A DNA stretch of 64,000 nucleotides from contig OZ037772.1 in NCBI GenBank assembly GCA_964035545.1, forward strand, positions 5,949,389 through 6,013,388, given 5' to 3'. The stretch is from Bugula neritina. Taxonomy: Eukaryota; Bryozoa; Gymnolaemata; Cheilostomatida; Bugulidae. Below the pieces are notes generated by a model. It did not search any database and was not told the origin of the DNA. It worked only from the letters and a program-made list of their open reading frames with translations. Below are positions 1 to 43,700 of the stretch, one piece after another. The number at the start of each line of letters is the position of its first letter. Position 1 is the first letter of the stretch. A program made the position numbers and the translations under genes.

Positions 1-30297
<30,297 letters not shown>

Positions 30298-30320
30298 AAA
30301 CTGTATGCTTCACCATTCAT

Positions 30321-32430
30321 CTAAAAATACAACAGTTAAAATAAATTGCTATCTTGACCACAACATTGAACCATAAACATCCATTGGTATATTATGACTG
30401 CTGTTGCAATTCAAATCATCACTGTTGGCGTTTTTCACTTCTTGATGATTCATATCAATTTCTCATGAAGCAAATAAACTCTTTTGGTGCAGTAAAATTG
30501 ATAATGGTTCAATAACATAATAATTAATGATCACATCAAAAAATACTATCAATATACAATCATTTGTTTTGTATCACTAATAACTAAAAGTTATTAAAAT
30601 TATTGAATCTCTCTATTTATCATGTTATCAGCATTTAGTTATGCTACTACTGTAGACATTTGAATCGAATAAATTATTATTAACGATTTAACATAGATTA
30701 GTATGCATAATGTAGGTGTTACTCACAATCACACTGATACTGTGATTAGGTGAGTGTTATTAGTTATATAAACTGTTATGAATTACAAATAAAAGTTAGA
30801 GACACATATTTTATATTCAATCAAAGACTCAGTCAAAGCCAATGTTCACTTGTACCCAGCAAGAGCCAAAGAGCAGTCTTGCCTTTACCTTTCACTCTCA
30901 CTTCTCAGTCTTAAACTGAGTTTTTGTAGAAACAAAATAAATTTAATATGTATAAACTTTGATGACAATAAATTCATTAGTCATTATACTGATGCTTTAT
31001 CAGTTTAACTTTATGATAACTTAAACTATGTATATTATCATTATTCATTATAATAAAAATAAACATCAGAATTATCACTTATGCCAATGGTGAGAACGAT
31101 CTGATGACCATGATCATGATGATCGATGATAAACTTGAAGTGATGACTTGGATTTGGCGGGCAAATTATTCATCATCATTATGAATATCATTATCTCAAA
31201 CTTAAAATTGAAGTGATCATCAGTAGCGGCATGACTATGAGTATCACTATCAGTATGAGTTCGAGCATAACTATCACTATGACTATCACTAGGACTTAGA
31301 CTATGAGTATGACTATGAGTTCGAGTATAAATATCACTGAACATTCTTTTGCCTGCAAAACATATATAAAGTGAACTGACCCATATGCAAGTTTCAATTT
31401 TAAAAACTTCACGTACTATAATTATGACTTTTCGTTTTATTACGGTCTAATTCCACGGCTGTACGTTTGTTTATAATAAGAGAAATTTGAACTTGACTAT
31501 CATGTACTCAAGTCTGCATAAATTTTGCGCGTTGATATCGCTAGTTGCAGCGTTAAAGCGGTGATTGTTTTTAGTTTTGGCCATAGTTTGAATTCAAGAG
31601 GTTGGTTCTTGTTGTTTATTATTTTAGCTATAAAACAAGCCTACTTTTGAATCTTGGCTTCGTATATCGTCCATAGATTTGTTTATGCTATACCATTTCT
31701 TTGAAAGGAATCGTTGTAGTCAAGCCTTTTCAACCTCCGTTAAATTAAAAAAAGTATACGGAGCAAAACCGAAAACCTATATAATGTGTTAGTTGTCTAT
31801 CCTTGGTTTTATTTATGTCAATGAGAAGACAACCTCATTTTAATTGCCAACTTGTACGCTAACTACATGCGAGTGTCAATTTAGTATAGAATCAACTAGA
31901 TTCTAGAATAACTGATGAAAGCTCGACACATATAATTCATTAATGAATGAAAAAGCTCAAACTGCAAAGCCCGCTACCTATATTGCAGATCTATGCTGTT
32001 GTTTACAGCAGCTGAATAGAGAAACAACACTTATTTCATTGTCGTTAGTTTCATAAGTATTTTTAGTTTCAGAAGCAGTGTTTTTGAATCCAGACACATA
32101 AATCATTCAAGAGAAGGAACTGCATATAATAAATAACCGTTGTTGAGTTTGGATAGTGACTGGTTTATTAAATTTATTAGAACAGAAATATTTAAAGTAC
32201 CATTATTAGTTATCTGCTGGTTATATTATAAAATAAAATAATGGTAACGAAAATTGAGATTTCAGTAAGTGTTGAGTATATAAAAGTTTATACTAGTTTC
32301 CTATATATATGAAAACAGCATATTACCATAATAAAATTATTCGTAGTAATTGAAAAAGTTATATTAGATGACTATTTGTAAAAAATGACTGTACAATAAA
32401 ATTACAAAGGAGTGCCTCTACTGCATCCTA
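30321..32430. other. Intergenic: upstream of EGF-laminin G gene
   Basis: No gene seen. AT-rich DNA between the glutamine synthetase 3' end and the start of the EGF-laminin G gene. It must hold the promoter of the latter, but I could not place a TATA box or first exon. It includes an imperfect tandem repeat at 31228-31335. Confidence 0.6.
31228..31335. repeat. Imperfect ctatgagtatcact repeat
   Basis: About ten degenerate 12-bp units (actatgagtatc). Lies about 1 kb upstream of the EGF-laminin G gene start. Confidence 0.6.
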
Positions 32431-32434
32431 AGAT

Positions 32435-32502
32435 TTTATTAAGAACTCCAATTGGGTTAAATTGTGTTAACTTAATTCTTATTAATTAGGTGGGATTTTA
32501 TT
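32435..32502 (-). terminator. Glutamine synthetase polyadenylation signals
   Basis: Minus strand AATAAA overlaps the stop codon (32497-32502), and a second lies at 32435-32440. The second is the more plausible 3' end signal because the first would leave almost no 3' UTR before cleavage. Confidence 0.4.
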
Positions 32503-35500
32503 AAATGTCAGACTCTGGTATAGTGGTTCGAACTATTCTCTCTGTCACGGAGTATGGGTCACAGTTACTTGAGGGCCTTCTGTCTTCAAGATATCCCTTT
32601 CCTTCTGCTGCAACCTAAAGAATGAGACAAGCCAATCAGCTGATGTGTTGACAACAAAAGTAAGCAAAACAATATGAACCAAGATAATCCAAATGAAAGT
32701 TTTGAAATCAACCATTTATGAATAAGCAAGGCAGTAATTGAGAAATTAAAAACTCCCATGATTTGAATTAGAACTGTGTAAAGATGTTATTTATTTACTA
32801 TAATTTACCTTACAACTAAATAAGAAAATTAAAGAACCTAAAATGATGGACAGCGTTTCATTACACTGCTAAGTTGGTAGAGGATGCAAGGGCCCCATGA
32901 TCAGCGTTCTATTTCCTTTATATTGCTACATATTGCTTTAGACAGCCAACCCAACAAAAACCTGATCACTAACATTAAACCTTTACCAATATGGTCAGCT
33001 TTAAAGAGGAGAAATTAAGTGTTGTTAGGTAGAAATGCAGTAATTTCAACCAGCACCCCAGACCGAAAGTTAGTCAATAAAAATAAAGAACTTAGGCTAT
33101 CTTAATTTCTCCACTACTGCTCCTAAATGACTTTAAACCACCTAAAATCATTAAGTAGCTGTGTAACTTATGCAGGAGGAAAACCTCTCAGGACTAAAGT
33201 ATTGCATTGCTAAGTACAGGGATTAGTTAAACCTTTAAATGCTGATAATACCATTACACAGCCATTACTGTACCAAACAGGCACTAGTAAGTCCCAACTA
33301 GTTAGCTCAGCATAATCGAACTAAACCCAATATGCAGAGCATTGCATCAGCCATCCCCTACAAGCTATTATTCCATTGGGCGTGTGCTATATTAGCAACT
33401 ATATTGAATTACTAAGCAGGGCCAATTATTCGTACAGCCTTTTGTTTTGGTTTCAATGTAAATAAGCAGTAGTAGCAGTAGTAGTCGAAGCACCAACAAC
33501 GCTGTTGTTGTAAGGGCAGTTTGGTCTCCTTGATAATGGGAAAATAACCACAATTTATTATTGAAATCTAGCAATGCACATCTGTGAACACCTTTAGTAT
33601 CCCTTCGCTTAACACGTGACCAGACAAGCAGTGTACAACGTTAAATATTTATGGCTTTCAGTTTGCACTATCCAAGGCTTTTTCACAGTTGATTTATAGA
33701 GATCAATCAATCATTCAATGAGACACACCTTCATTTATCTTCTAGCCAGTGTTCAATTAAAATGTAGTGGTGATTAATCATGGTTAAAACTACTGATGGA
33801 AGTGGTCCTAGTCACCACGCATGTGTTCATGCACACTGGTATGCAAGGACTAGGCTCTAAGGAGTAGAAGCAATGCCAGTACTATCACAGTGTAACCAGG
33901 AAATATCATACTTACATGTCTTGGAATTCGAATACTACTTCCTCTGTTGGCAACCCCAGAACTGAAGTCGTTGATGGAACTGGTTTCATGCAGTCCTGTG
34001 AGTCTTCTTTCATTGTCTCGGCCTCCGTTGGGGTCGTACTCCTTGATGTGCTCGTGGTGCTTCTTAGACATCTTCTCAATGGCATCTTGTATAGCTCTAC
34101 AAGGAGAAACTTAAAGTTACAGATTTAATTTTAAATTCAATATGTTCAATTTCCTAACATTCACAAATTTTCAACACTTTCAACACACGTTCATCAGCAG
34201 CCCCAACATTAAGCAAAATCACCTTAAATTCCATTAAATTTTATCTTCAACCAAGACCGAACATTTGATTGGTTGATTTATTATATATCACAGACATGAA
34301 AACCTCAATGCTAAATTCACTATAAATACAGGCTAAATAAGTAGACATAAACAAAGTTGGAGAAAGAAAAAGTCAACTCTAGTGGATTTTTCAAAATAAA
34401 AAAAGATCAAGTCAAAATAATTATTTATTTTATAAGTTTTAGTTTATTTTGTTAGTATCAAAGACACGTACTTGATTCCGCCCTCAGCTCTCATAGCTCC
34501 TGTGGAGTAGTTGGTGTGAGCTCCAGCACCGTTCCAGTCTCCGGTCATGGGTTTAGGATCCAAGGTGACAATGACGCCAAAGTCCTCGGCTACTCTGTGT
34601 AGAATAAACCTGGCCATCCACAGGTGGTCTCCCATATCTATACCTTCACAAGGGCCAACCTGTAGGCAACCAGATACTGGTAACTAACTCGGTTCATTCA
34701 AAGAGTCTGGATGTTGGAGTAGTGGATATATTGGGCACACAATGAGCTGAATCACAAAATCCTTTCCTTTATGCAATATTCATATATATTTTAGTTATCA
34801 TTTGCGGACTGGTTTGTTGGTTGTGTGTTCAAACTATTGTTTTATAATAAATTTTGAGCAAAAAAGTCTTGAATTAATCTGGGTAAGCTTCAAGAGCAGT
34901 GGTGTTAGAAAATTAATAATTATTGCTGAGTTTCATTGCACCCTATTCCTAGTTGCTGTAGCTCAGTTTATTCCCTGGGCTGCCCAGGAATTTCAAGACT
35001 GAGTGGCCAAAAGAAGGAGTAAAGATGCTAAAAATGTTAAGCCTGCCAACATGGCATTGTAACAACTATCAAACTGTTTCAAAAATATTTTTACAGGAAC
35101 CCAACATATATGCAAGCAATTCCATTGACACGCTCAACTTCCACATTCCCAGATCAACCTTGAGAGAGTCAACAATAGTAATCATAACAGCCGCAGTATT
35201 ATAAGGAGTAATTAAAAGTTCATGAAGTAATATTATTAGACTTATAAATATGGATTAGACCATATGGTGCCATCTCATCAGGTCATGGAATAGGTTACTA
35301 ACAATAAACAAAGCAGTTGTAAGAAATCTCAGGACACCTTCAACCAGCTTGAGGAAGGATTGAAAAAATTAGGAAATTATGGTCATTTTTGCCATATTTT
35401 AACTTTAGTATTTAGATTTTAGTAATGCTCTGAAATCTCCAGGTTCCATTGATGTGAAAGTAGCCCTTTTTTAAAAACTCAGGTAAAAAACAGAAAACTG

Positions 35501-37815
35501 AAGCCATAATCACTAACTTTGGCACCATTGTTGACTGGTTTCAAAGAGGCCTTCTCAGTTGCACTGTACAGCATTAGTTTCAGAAAAGTCCATTTTAATA
35601 AACTATGCAATAGTTTCACAGTCAGTTTTACTATTTGCCCGGAAGTGGAGGAGAGAAATTATTCTAGCATTTACCTGGAACTCCCACTGACCCGGCATCA
35701 CCTCAGCGTTGGTTCCACAGATCTTGACACCGGCGTAGAGACAGGCTCTATAGTGAGCTTCCACCACATCTCTGCCAAATACCTGCAAATAGGAACATAC
35801 ATGAGCTAACAGCACAGACCATCTAGTGGTTTCAATGAAAGAGTGAGAAAAAGAGAGAAATGGTAAGAGAGGGGTGGAAAGAGAAAGGGGGAGAGAGGGG
35901 CGGAAAGACTTGAAGCTTACATTAATAACCAGAACATTGACTAAACAATTACGAATGCGAAATGATACGACCACATGCAAAGTTCCTAGTTGAGGAATTG
36001 TGAGGGACGTTACCTTATCTGCCCCAACTCCGCAGTAGAATGGACCCTGAGGTTTGGGGTAACCACCTTTGGGCCAGCCAAAAGGGTGGTAGTCCCTGTC
36101 CTGGAGAGTGTACTCCTGCTCGATACCAAACCAGGGGTGGTGGGACTGGGCAGCCTGCATCACTGCTTGACATGTCAGTCTCTTGTTAGTGGCTATAATT
36201 AAAGGAACAATTACACAATAGAGATCATAATAGTTAAATAATTACACTAATTACATAACTCTAATTTCATACTCACCCAACATTGGCTAGTTTTTACTTA
36301 CTAAACTATTATCAATCATCAAAATCAATCTGGAACTTATCAATGTATTAGGCAACAACTGTTTCTTACATGTGACTGCATAAAATGCAAGGACAATATG
36401 ATTATATGCACCAATTATTAGGAGTTAGGATTTGAGAAAGAAAACAAGATGAGACCCTACTAACTGGTGCTCACCTGTGGGCTTCCTGTTGTACTTGAGT
36501 GTTTCACACAGCAGGAGTTTGTGTTCTCCTCTACGGAATGGATCTCTGAACAGAGTGACTGGCTTGAGGAACACGTCGGAGTTGCTTCCCTCGGCCTGTC
36601 CGGTAGAGGAGCCGTCAAAGTTCCATTCAGGGCACTCTAAAACACAGCATTGTCTTTCTTATAGCTTACAGTTAAAAGACTCGCCCTAGTTTATATTCAC
36701 TCTTCCTGTGAGAATCCCCGATAGAAAGGATTTTAAGGTGGACTAAAGACTTATTCAGATGTGGGGCAGGAGCAATTATGACTGTATGTTCTTCCTAACA
36801 TCACCAATGGCCTTTACTGGGAATTGAACCCCATGACTTCAGGTTTATTAAGCCAACTGCTCTAACCCTTAGACTATTGCTGCTCCTCTATGTAGTAGCA
36901 TCATGGAATAAAAAAGATATTATATGGGCCTACAGTTGAGATACCAGCAAATGAAACATTGCTATTCAATTGCACTTGAAATTAAGTTCATGTCAAATAA
37001 GGGCAATGCATCTCAAGGTTAGTGCCAACAAAGGATAACCTGACATGTCCCAACAAATGTCACATTAGCTGTTGTCACAAACAAACACAAACCTAGTAAA
37101 TAATAACAATATCAGTAATTCATTACAAAAGCTTCACTGTTTAATCATAACCATACAGGAGTTCAGCTAGTTTTAAAATCAGTAAATAAAAATTACTACC
37201 CCATGTGTGAAAACTTATTTGAGTCATCTTACTTAATTTAGTACACCCAAAATTTACTAAAAATCTAGGATATAATATAGAAAATCAAGCAAAATTAGAA
37301 AAGAACCTTGCTTATTCAACTGTATTTGTCAATATTTTATCAGTTTGATGGAAGAAACGTTATACATTAGCAGCTTAACTGTGAGAAATAGCTAAAAACT
37401 AAAAATATATAGGGTATACTAAATCAAGTAAAATTACCCATTAATTCTAGTTACTATTTAATGAGTAAATGTAAAATGACTGAAAATATCAGCATTTACT
37501 CGACTGCAGTACCTTCTGCAGCTTTAGGAGTGAAATCCATAGTCCTAGTTTTACAACGCAAGTTCTGCCCTGACCCATCTATCCAAACATACATGACCTG
37601 AGTCTTTCCATCTGGAATCTCCAGGTCCATATACCTGCAAAATGTGACAACTCCAAGAGTGAACAGCAGAATGCTTATAATCCTACTGTTCAGTTATCAT
37701 CAGTTGCCAAATTCAGTGAAAAATACAATACTCCAATACACTTCATACGATATGAAACTTACATTTGCTTCGTCTGTTTATCGGTCAACCCGGCGGCTGT
37801 CATTGAGTGAGTCAT
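32501..37815 (-). CDS. GLUL: Glutamine synthetase (type II, eukaryotic), complete, 8 coding exons
   Basis: Makes glutamine from glutamate, ammonia and ATP; cytosolic decamer in animals. Coding exons: 37763-37815, 37513-37634, 36475-36636, 36014-36192, 35675-35782, 34472-34659, 33916-34096, 32501-32614 (1107 nt, 368 residues; human enzyme 373). Conserved elements: [22 protein letters not shown] at 66-70; metal-binding GIEQEYT (Glu137, Glu139) and Glu199 (NAEVMP); Glu206 (GQWEFQ); [13 protein letters not shown] with His256; LHETS with Glu308; [10 protein letters not shown]; and [19 protein letters not shown]. All are offset by three from human numbering. There is no mitochondrial presequence. 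A second in-frame ATG lies four codons in (37803). The C-terminus (RTTIPESDI) is shorter and different from vertebrate ones. All active-site residues I can place are present. Confidence 0.95.
34780..35005. mobile_element. Interspersed repeat family C copy in glutamine synthetase intron
   Basis: Shares ttttataataaattttgagc and tcttgaattaatctggg with the 16615 copy; right part tttcattgcaccctattcct. Confidence 0.4.
36679..36893 (-). mobile_element. SINE copy in glutamine synthetase intron 2
   Basis: Nearly complete copy in the same orientation as the host gene. The minus strand carries the tRNA-like head (agtctaagggttagagcag, ggttcaattcc) and the family body. Starts 43 bases upstream of the acceptor of exon 36475-36636. 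Confidence 0.65.
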
Positions 37816-38977
37816 GATTTCTTTTGTGTGTTTAAATAGCTGACTTTATTCTGTAACAAAAAACAGCAGCAATGCGATATTGAGAGATTAGATGAGCAGC
37901 ATTGCTTAAATTCAAAATTCTTCAATGAAATGCATTTCTCAACTTATGAATTCCCCAAATATGTGTTAATTGTAATGATTACATGATGCTTCGGGTTAAT
38001 GAATTTATAAACTAAAACTAAAATCTTAATAACCTTTAACACACTTTTCTTTCAAATGATGCATATAAAATTAGCATTATTAAAATTTGAATTGGAAAAA
38101 TATCTTAGTATCTTCAAACAAAGATTTCCCATATCAATATTTCAAACTTGATTCACTCTAATATTAAGCACTTTATCACATATTCCAATTTTTCTGATTA
38201 AATTGAAATTAAAATATAATATTTAATCCATACTTTTTTTCTGCAACTTGTTTATAGTTTTCTCCTGGTATTCTATTTTTAGTGTAGTTTACAGCCGACA
38301 CTAATTGAATATAAATGTTTTTTTTTAAGTTGGATTAACCAGAACCTACAAAATTGAATAAAATATTAACACTGTGACTGTAAGACTAAGTGTGACTGTA
38401 CGTATATTTTCAAGTGCCACTCATCAAGTATAAGTTGAACGCAGATAAAAATAGTGGTTGAAACTCAGAAAGATCATTAAGATTTAACCAAAACTATAAC
38501 ATACTGATACAATAAAAAGAGCCTGGATGTAACGTATCAATGACCCTGGTTGTCCTTGTGATTACACGGCTTTAATTTTAGTTAGAGTCTCTAGTACATT
38601 GATTTCAACAATGAATGAAATTAAGAGCTAATGCTTATGGTGTAGTACTAATATTAATAATAATAATTATTATTATAAAGAGTAGACTATAAATTAAGTA
38701 TAAGTTATAACCCTAAGTATAAGAAAAAAGTAGGGCTTTTCAGTAATTATAATTATTATACAGTATAATTAATATAAATATTATTATTATAACTATAATT
38801 ATTAGTATTACTATTACTTCATCATCATGATCATGATGATAGTCAAAAGCGAAAAATAAAAACGTATATTTCAATTTGATTAATTTATAAAGTTTGTTTT
38901 CGTTGACATTAACCAAAAACGAACTTGCAAAATGTAAATTAAATTAGTGATGTCAAACGATTATCTGCTTTACTCAC

Positions 38978-39035
38978 CCAAACCAGTAATACTAAAAGTA
39001 TAACCGACACTTGAATGGTGAACACTCGCACTGTT
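38978..39035 (-). other. Probable 5' noncoding exon of glutamine synthetase
   Basis: A GTGAGT donor at 38977 ends a stretch that begins about 25-30 bases after the TATA-like box at 39059-39067. The coding exon has an acceptor (GTTACAG) directly upstream of its 5' UTR, boundary 37850/37851, which shows that an upstream noncoding exon exists. The exact transcription start is inferred. Confidence 0.5.
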
Positions 39036-39058
39036 GATGATTGACGTTGGGTAGCCGC

Positions 39059-39067
39059 ATAAATATA
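39059..39067 (-). promoter_or_regulatory. TATA-like box of glutamine synthetase
   Basis: Minus strand reads TATATTTATG, at the expected distance from a noncoding exon with a good donor. It is the only clear TATA-like element placed before a mapped gene start in the window. Confidence 0.4.
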
Positions 39068-40265
39068 GTAGTATCACGCTGGAGTAAAATGAGCCTCACA
39101 AATGTGGTGTCTGATTGGCTGAGGTATGAATATAGCATATTAATTGGCTGACGAGTACTGTATTGTTGTAGCAACACACGCGGTGCCCTCGTGCATGACA
39201 GTCGCACCGTAAAGTCCAAAACATTACAGTTCAAAGTACAAGGAAATTTAGCTTCTCAAATGTGAAGTGAAATCTGCATTATCTCCAAGGGAAATGTGAG
39301 CACACTCACGCGTTTAAGTTGTGATTGGAATATTTTTCCCAACCACCAGACAGCATTTTCCCTTAATTTATGTGTTTTCCTAGTTCATATCAAACTGTTG
39401 ACCTTCAGATGTACTTCAAGTGAAATGTGAACTGTGGTATAATAATAATATGGTGACATTCACTAATATTTCAAGTGTTCTCACAACTAGTTGGTTCAAA
39501 ACCAGTTGAGATGAGGGTTAGCACCTTGCAAAGGCCTATTTTTTTACCTGACACTTTTCATCAAGTTTTTATTTTTACATAATCTGACAGCTTTTACATC
39601 ACCAATCCAACTTGAGTTAATATACATATGCATATTTCCTGGACTACCTGGATGGTAATGGGTTTTAGTTGATGACTCACAACTGTACAGGAGTTATATA
39701 ACTGCACACAATTTTTAACATCAATAGCATTCATGCATTTGAGGTAATGCCTATTTTATAAACTTCTTTATCAGTTAGGTAATCTGTAGTTGTTGGTAGC
39801 AGCTCAGCTCAGCCATAATAATATTTTTAATTTCATTTTAATTTGTATTCAAAAACCAGTTGTTCTCTTGTGTTTTTATTTTGGATAGAAATCATGATAA
39901 AGCAGTGTAGCATGTGGATGCTTCAAGCAAACAAATTATGAACAACCTATACCCATGAATCACATTTTTTGTTTACAGAAAGCAGAACTGCATAAATCAA
40001 GGAGCCAAATTAAAAAGCCCCAATAATTATTAAAACAAAGTTTCAAATTAAAACTGAATAGCATGGCAACTTAAAAATTGACAACTTTTGACTAACTTGC
40101 CATATACAATCAACAAATAGTACCCAAACTATTGTAATTATTGATTATACTATGAATGTATCCTTCCTTTAAAATTATTAGTTTCAGTGTGATGTGGAAT
40201 TTCCACCCAATTGTATTTATATCAAGAAGTAACATACACAAAACAATACAATTTATTGACTGATT
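39068..40265. other. Intergenic: upstream of glutamine synthetase, 3' of PNUTS
   Basis: No gene seen. A short 1.2-kb gap between the PNUTS poly(A) signal and the glutamine synthetase promoter; probably contains glutamine synthetase control elements. Confidence 0.6.
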
Positions 40266-40271
40266 TTTATT
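40266..40271 (-). terminator. PNUTS polyadenylation signal
   Basis: Minus strand AATAAA about 295 bases after the stop codon, the first canonical signal found in the 3' UTR direction. Cleavage would fall near 40250. Confidence 0.5.
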
Positions 40272-40565
40272 AAACAACAATCTGCAATCTGAATTATAAC
40301 CAGTGGAATGAATATTTCAACCGAAGAATGAATAATATTCAAAAAGAAACTTGCATTAGTCAGCGAGAGAAGGTGTATTATGTAATAAGTTGTAAAGAAA
40401 TTCAGCCGACTAGATATAACACTTGTATTAATCTCAGCTAATTATTCTATGTACAAAAATATTTCTAAATGGTAGTAGGAAAGTCTGTATCTACAGTTAC
40501 TGGATATGTCAGAGGCAACATTGACACATTAGTGACACTTCTGAGCAAGTGCCCTCAACGCGCAC

Positions 40566-40726
40566 TCAGTGCACTGTGTGTAGGAACGAGCACGTGTCAC
40601 CATAGTCACATTTCCCCAGTCTTTGGAAGTGAGTGCACTCTTTAGTTGGTCGGCCACGGCCCCTCATTCCATTTCCTCTCCCCCTGCCTCTTCCACCTCT
40701 GTTATTATTCCAAGAACCTCTGAAAC
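40566..40726 (-). CDS. PPP1R10: PNUTS last exon: RGG box and CCCH zinc finger
   Basis: RGGRGRGRG-type repeats followed by CTHFQRLGKCDYGDTCSFLH, spacing C-x8-C-x5-C-x3-H, then stop at 40566-40568. It is the RNA/nucleic-acid binding end of the protein. Confidence 0.9.
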
Positions 40727-43700
40727 CTGAAACAACAAGTGAGTTATGACAGAAGAGACACAAATAGATCTCGTGGCTTGTGATGCAGAAAGAATGAGAG
40801 AGTAGAACACAGTTGTAATACTTTTGCACTCATTGTCTTGAAGTATGCAAGGTTTAAAGTCTATAATCTAATCAAACACTGGCACTGTAAGATGTTGCAT
40901 GAACGCTGATGCAATACCACCATTACACAACTTGCACAAATCTAGCATCTCCATCACTTCCTAATTTCTATGCCAAAATATTACCATAAATATTAAAGCT
41001 GATGCAATACCACCAGTTTCCATGGCAACCAGAGACAACACAAAGAGAAACTGAGTTTCTCATTGATTGTAAACGAAATTCAAATTCATGTCCGGATTTT
41101 CATGTTTAATGATTTTATAACTTTTATAATGTTTCAAATATTTTGAACATGACAAAAAGGAATCTTAGTTGAAGGGGAGTATTTCAAGACAAAAATAGGT
41201 TATGACTTTGTGCAGTTTTATTAACATCTGATATCCACCGCCCACGGAAAACTGGTTTAATTCACAAAACCAACCAAAAGCAGAAAGAAGTCAATTTTTG
41301 AGAAAACTACTGCCTGCACCCAAAGACAGTCCATGAATGAAAGCAGATGAATCTGAACTGCAGAATATTTTCATCCCTGCAGGTAAATACAACAATAAAC
41401 AAACAATTTCTCTAAGTAAGGGAATATTTCCTGAGAACTTGCGAGCATACCTGAGTTGTGGAAGGGACGGGGACCGGAGCCCCGACCTCTGAACCCTCCT
41501 GGAGCTGGTCCATTATACCCCCCGTACGGCCCCATTGGTCCATTAAAGTTGGGAGGGGGCATGTTGAAAGGTGGCATGCCTCCTTGTGGCTGGAAACGAG
41601 GTTGGGGCACGTCTGCGTTCATCCCTTCCGTCTGCATGATTTTATTCAAGTAGTCGGGGGAAGTATTCTACAGGAAGTAGCAAACAGGATGTGAATGTAT
41701 AAAATGGAACAGATGTGACAGCCAAAGTTGATACAAAAGACTCAAAATATTATGAAAAAACACTTGGGAGCAGCAGTGGAGAAATTGAGATAGCCCAAGT
41801 TCTATCATTTCTTAATTAAATTTTGGTTTGGGGTGTACTGGGTTGAAATTCTCGCAAGACCAAATCTTTTTTTGCTACATTTCTAATCTAGAGCTCAGGG
41901 TTTTCTCAGTTTCTCCAGTACCACACCTACTTCTGGAAAAATCAAATACATTACAAGTAGCTGTATTACATCAATGAACTTACAGCAAGCGCCTCTAGAA
42001 TTTCTTGACTAGCGTCTCCATTGGCCAATTTCTGAATGAGGTCCATATCGTTAGCCGTGACTCCCGGGACAAGGTCTGACACGGTGTGGGTGCCGTTGGT
42101 ACCCGCCGGCACTAAGGTGTCCATGGGAGCGTGTTGGGCCTCAGGCTGAAAGTCGGCTGTTGGCTGATGGGATTGAGAATTCTCTACCTGAGAAATATGT
42201 CACAAGGAATAAAAAACATATTCATCACAAACTATTTCATGATGTAATGACATTCCAATTAGCAACTTGTTGGTGTAATATACCAAATATACACAATGAA
42301 TATAGTAACAGCTGAATGTACAATACATCATATTAAAATGAAATAATTACAATAATATTATGAATCAAGCTAAGCATTATTAAACAACACAATATAATTA
42401 TATCCATTATTGTTGTACAGGGAAGTATTGCATCATGGCACAAACTTTGTTAGATACAAACAAACTCACTGAACCCTGTTAGCATAATATTATAGGATAA
42501 TATAGTGAAAGTTCAAGATTTACAAGGTTTGTTTGCTTTTAAACAAATGACTTTCACATTCTATTAACATCTGCTGTATTGAAAACATATTTTGCAACTT
42601 ATTTATCTTGAAAACAACAAACAATAAACAAACTAATTGCAAATATTCTAACATTTGAGTGAGAATTTTTCAAGAGGACAAAACCAAAAGTAACAGTGAG
42701 AGGATTGGAATACAAGGTCACTTGTCAAGGTCAATAGGAGGAGGAGGGGCTAACATACCTCCAGAGGAATGGTGGGCGGGTCAAGAGTGTCTGTAGGTTC
42801 CATGTCTATAATATGGTCTGGTTCTGAGGCTGATGGGGGAACTCTGTAAAGAATAATATAATATAATACATTACATAACATATTATATATTGTACAACAC
42901 AACATATATATTACATAACATATTATATATTGTATAACACATAATATTATATTATAATGCATTACTGTGTAACATCACATACTGTATTACATTATTGCAA
43001 TGTTATATAATTAGATTATTATGTATCATAGATTCTAAAATACTATCTAATACTGCATATATATTATACACTATTACATTATATGATATACCTACAGCAT
43101 AAAATATGATTACATGTAAAATAATACATGTAATATAATACACTATAGAACCTGCTACCAGAACATGACAAAGCTGAGATAGGTGAGTAAAAATAATACA
43201 CTATAGATTATTATGCAACATGATAAATGCATATAATATTAAGCAATACCAAACAGCACATATTATGTAACACAATATAGCATATGACACTATATAAGAA
43301 CATTATACAGTCACTCAGTGTGTGAAAAGAGCTACTAGAAAGTTATGCCATGGTCTCTGGTTAAATTAAGTCATTTGTGGCAGCAGAACAGCTATTTGTG
43401 GCAGCATTAATAGAAAGAGACAGCTGGGGATGAGAGACTTATGGCACAGTTTAGTAAAACTTTACTAGTGAGGGTGTGTAGGAATTTGAGTGAAACCAGC
43501 CTTTAGTTGTAACACTAGGTTTACTGAATACTAGTTCATTAAATTCCTATTTATAATTAAATTCAGATCATATCTAAGCCAACCCAGCAGTACTGATGCT
43601 GTAGATTTACAAACAGGATACACTACGTTAATGACAATACCATGGAGCTAGTTCTCTAAGCAAACTGCTGATATATAAGTCTCATTTTATGGGAATGCCT

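Noticed and set aside
31114-31344. Minus-strand His/Ser-rich 76-codon frame
   Set aside because: Translation of the imperfect ctatgagtatcact repeat upstream of the EGF-laminin G gene.
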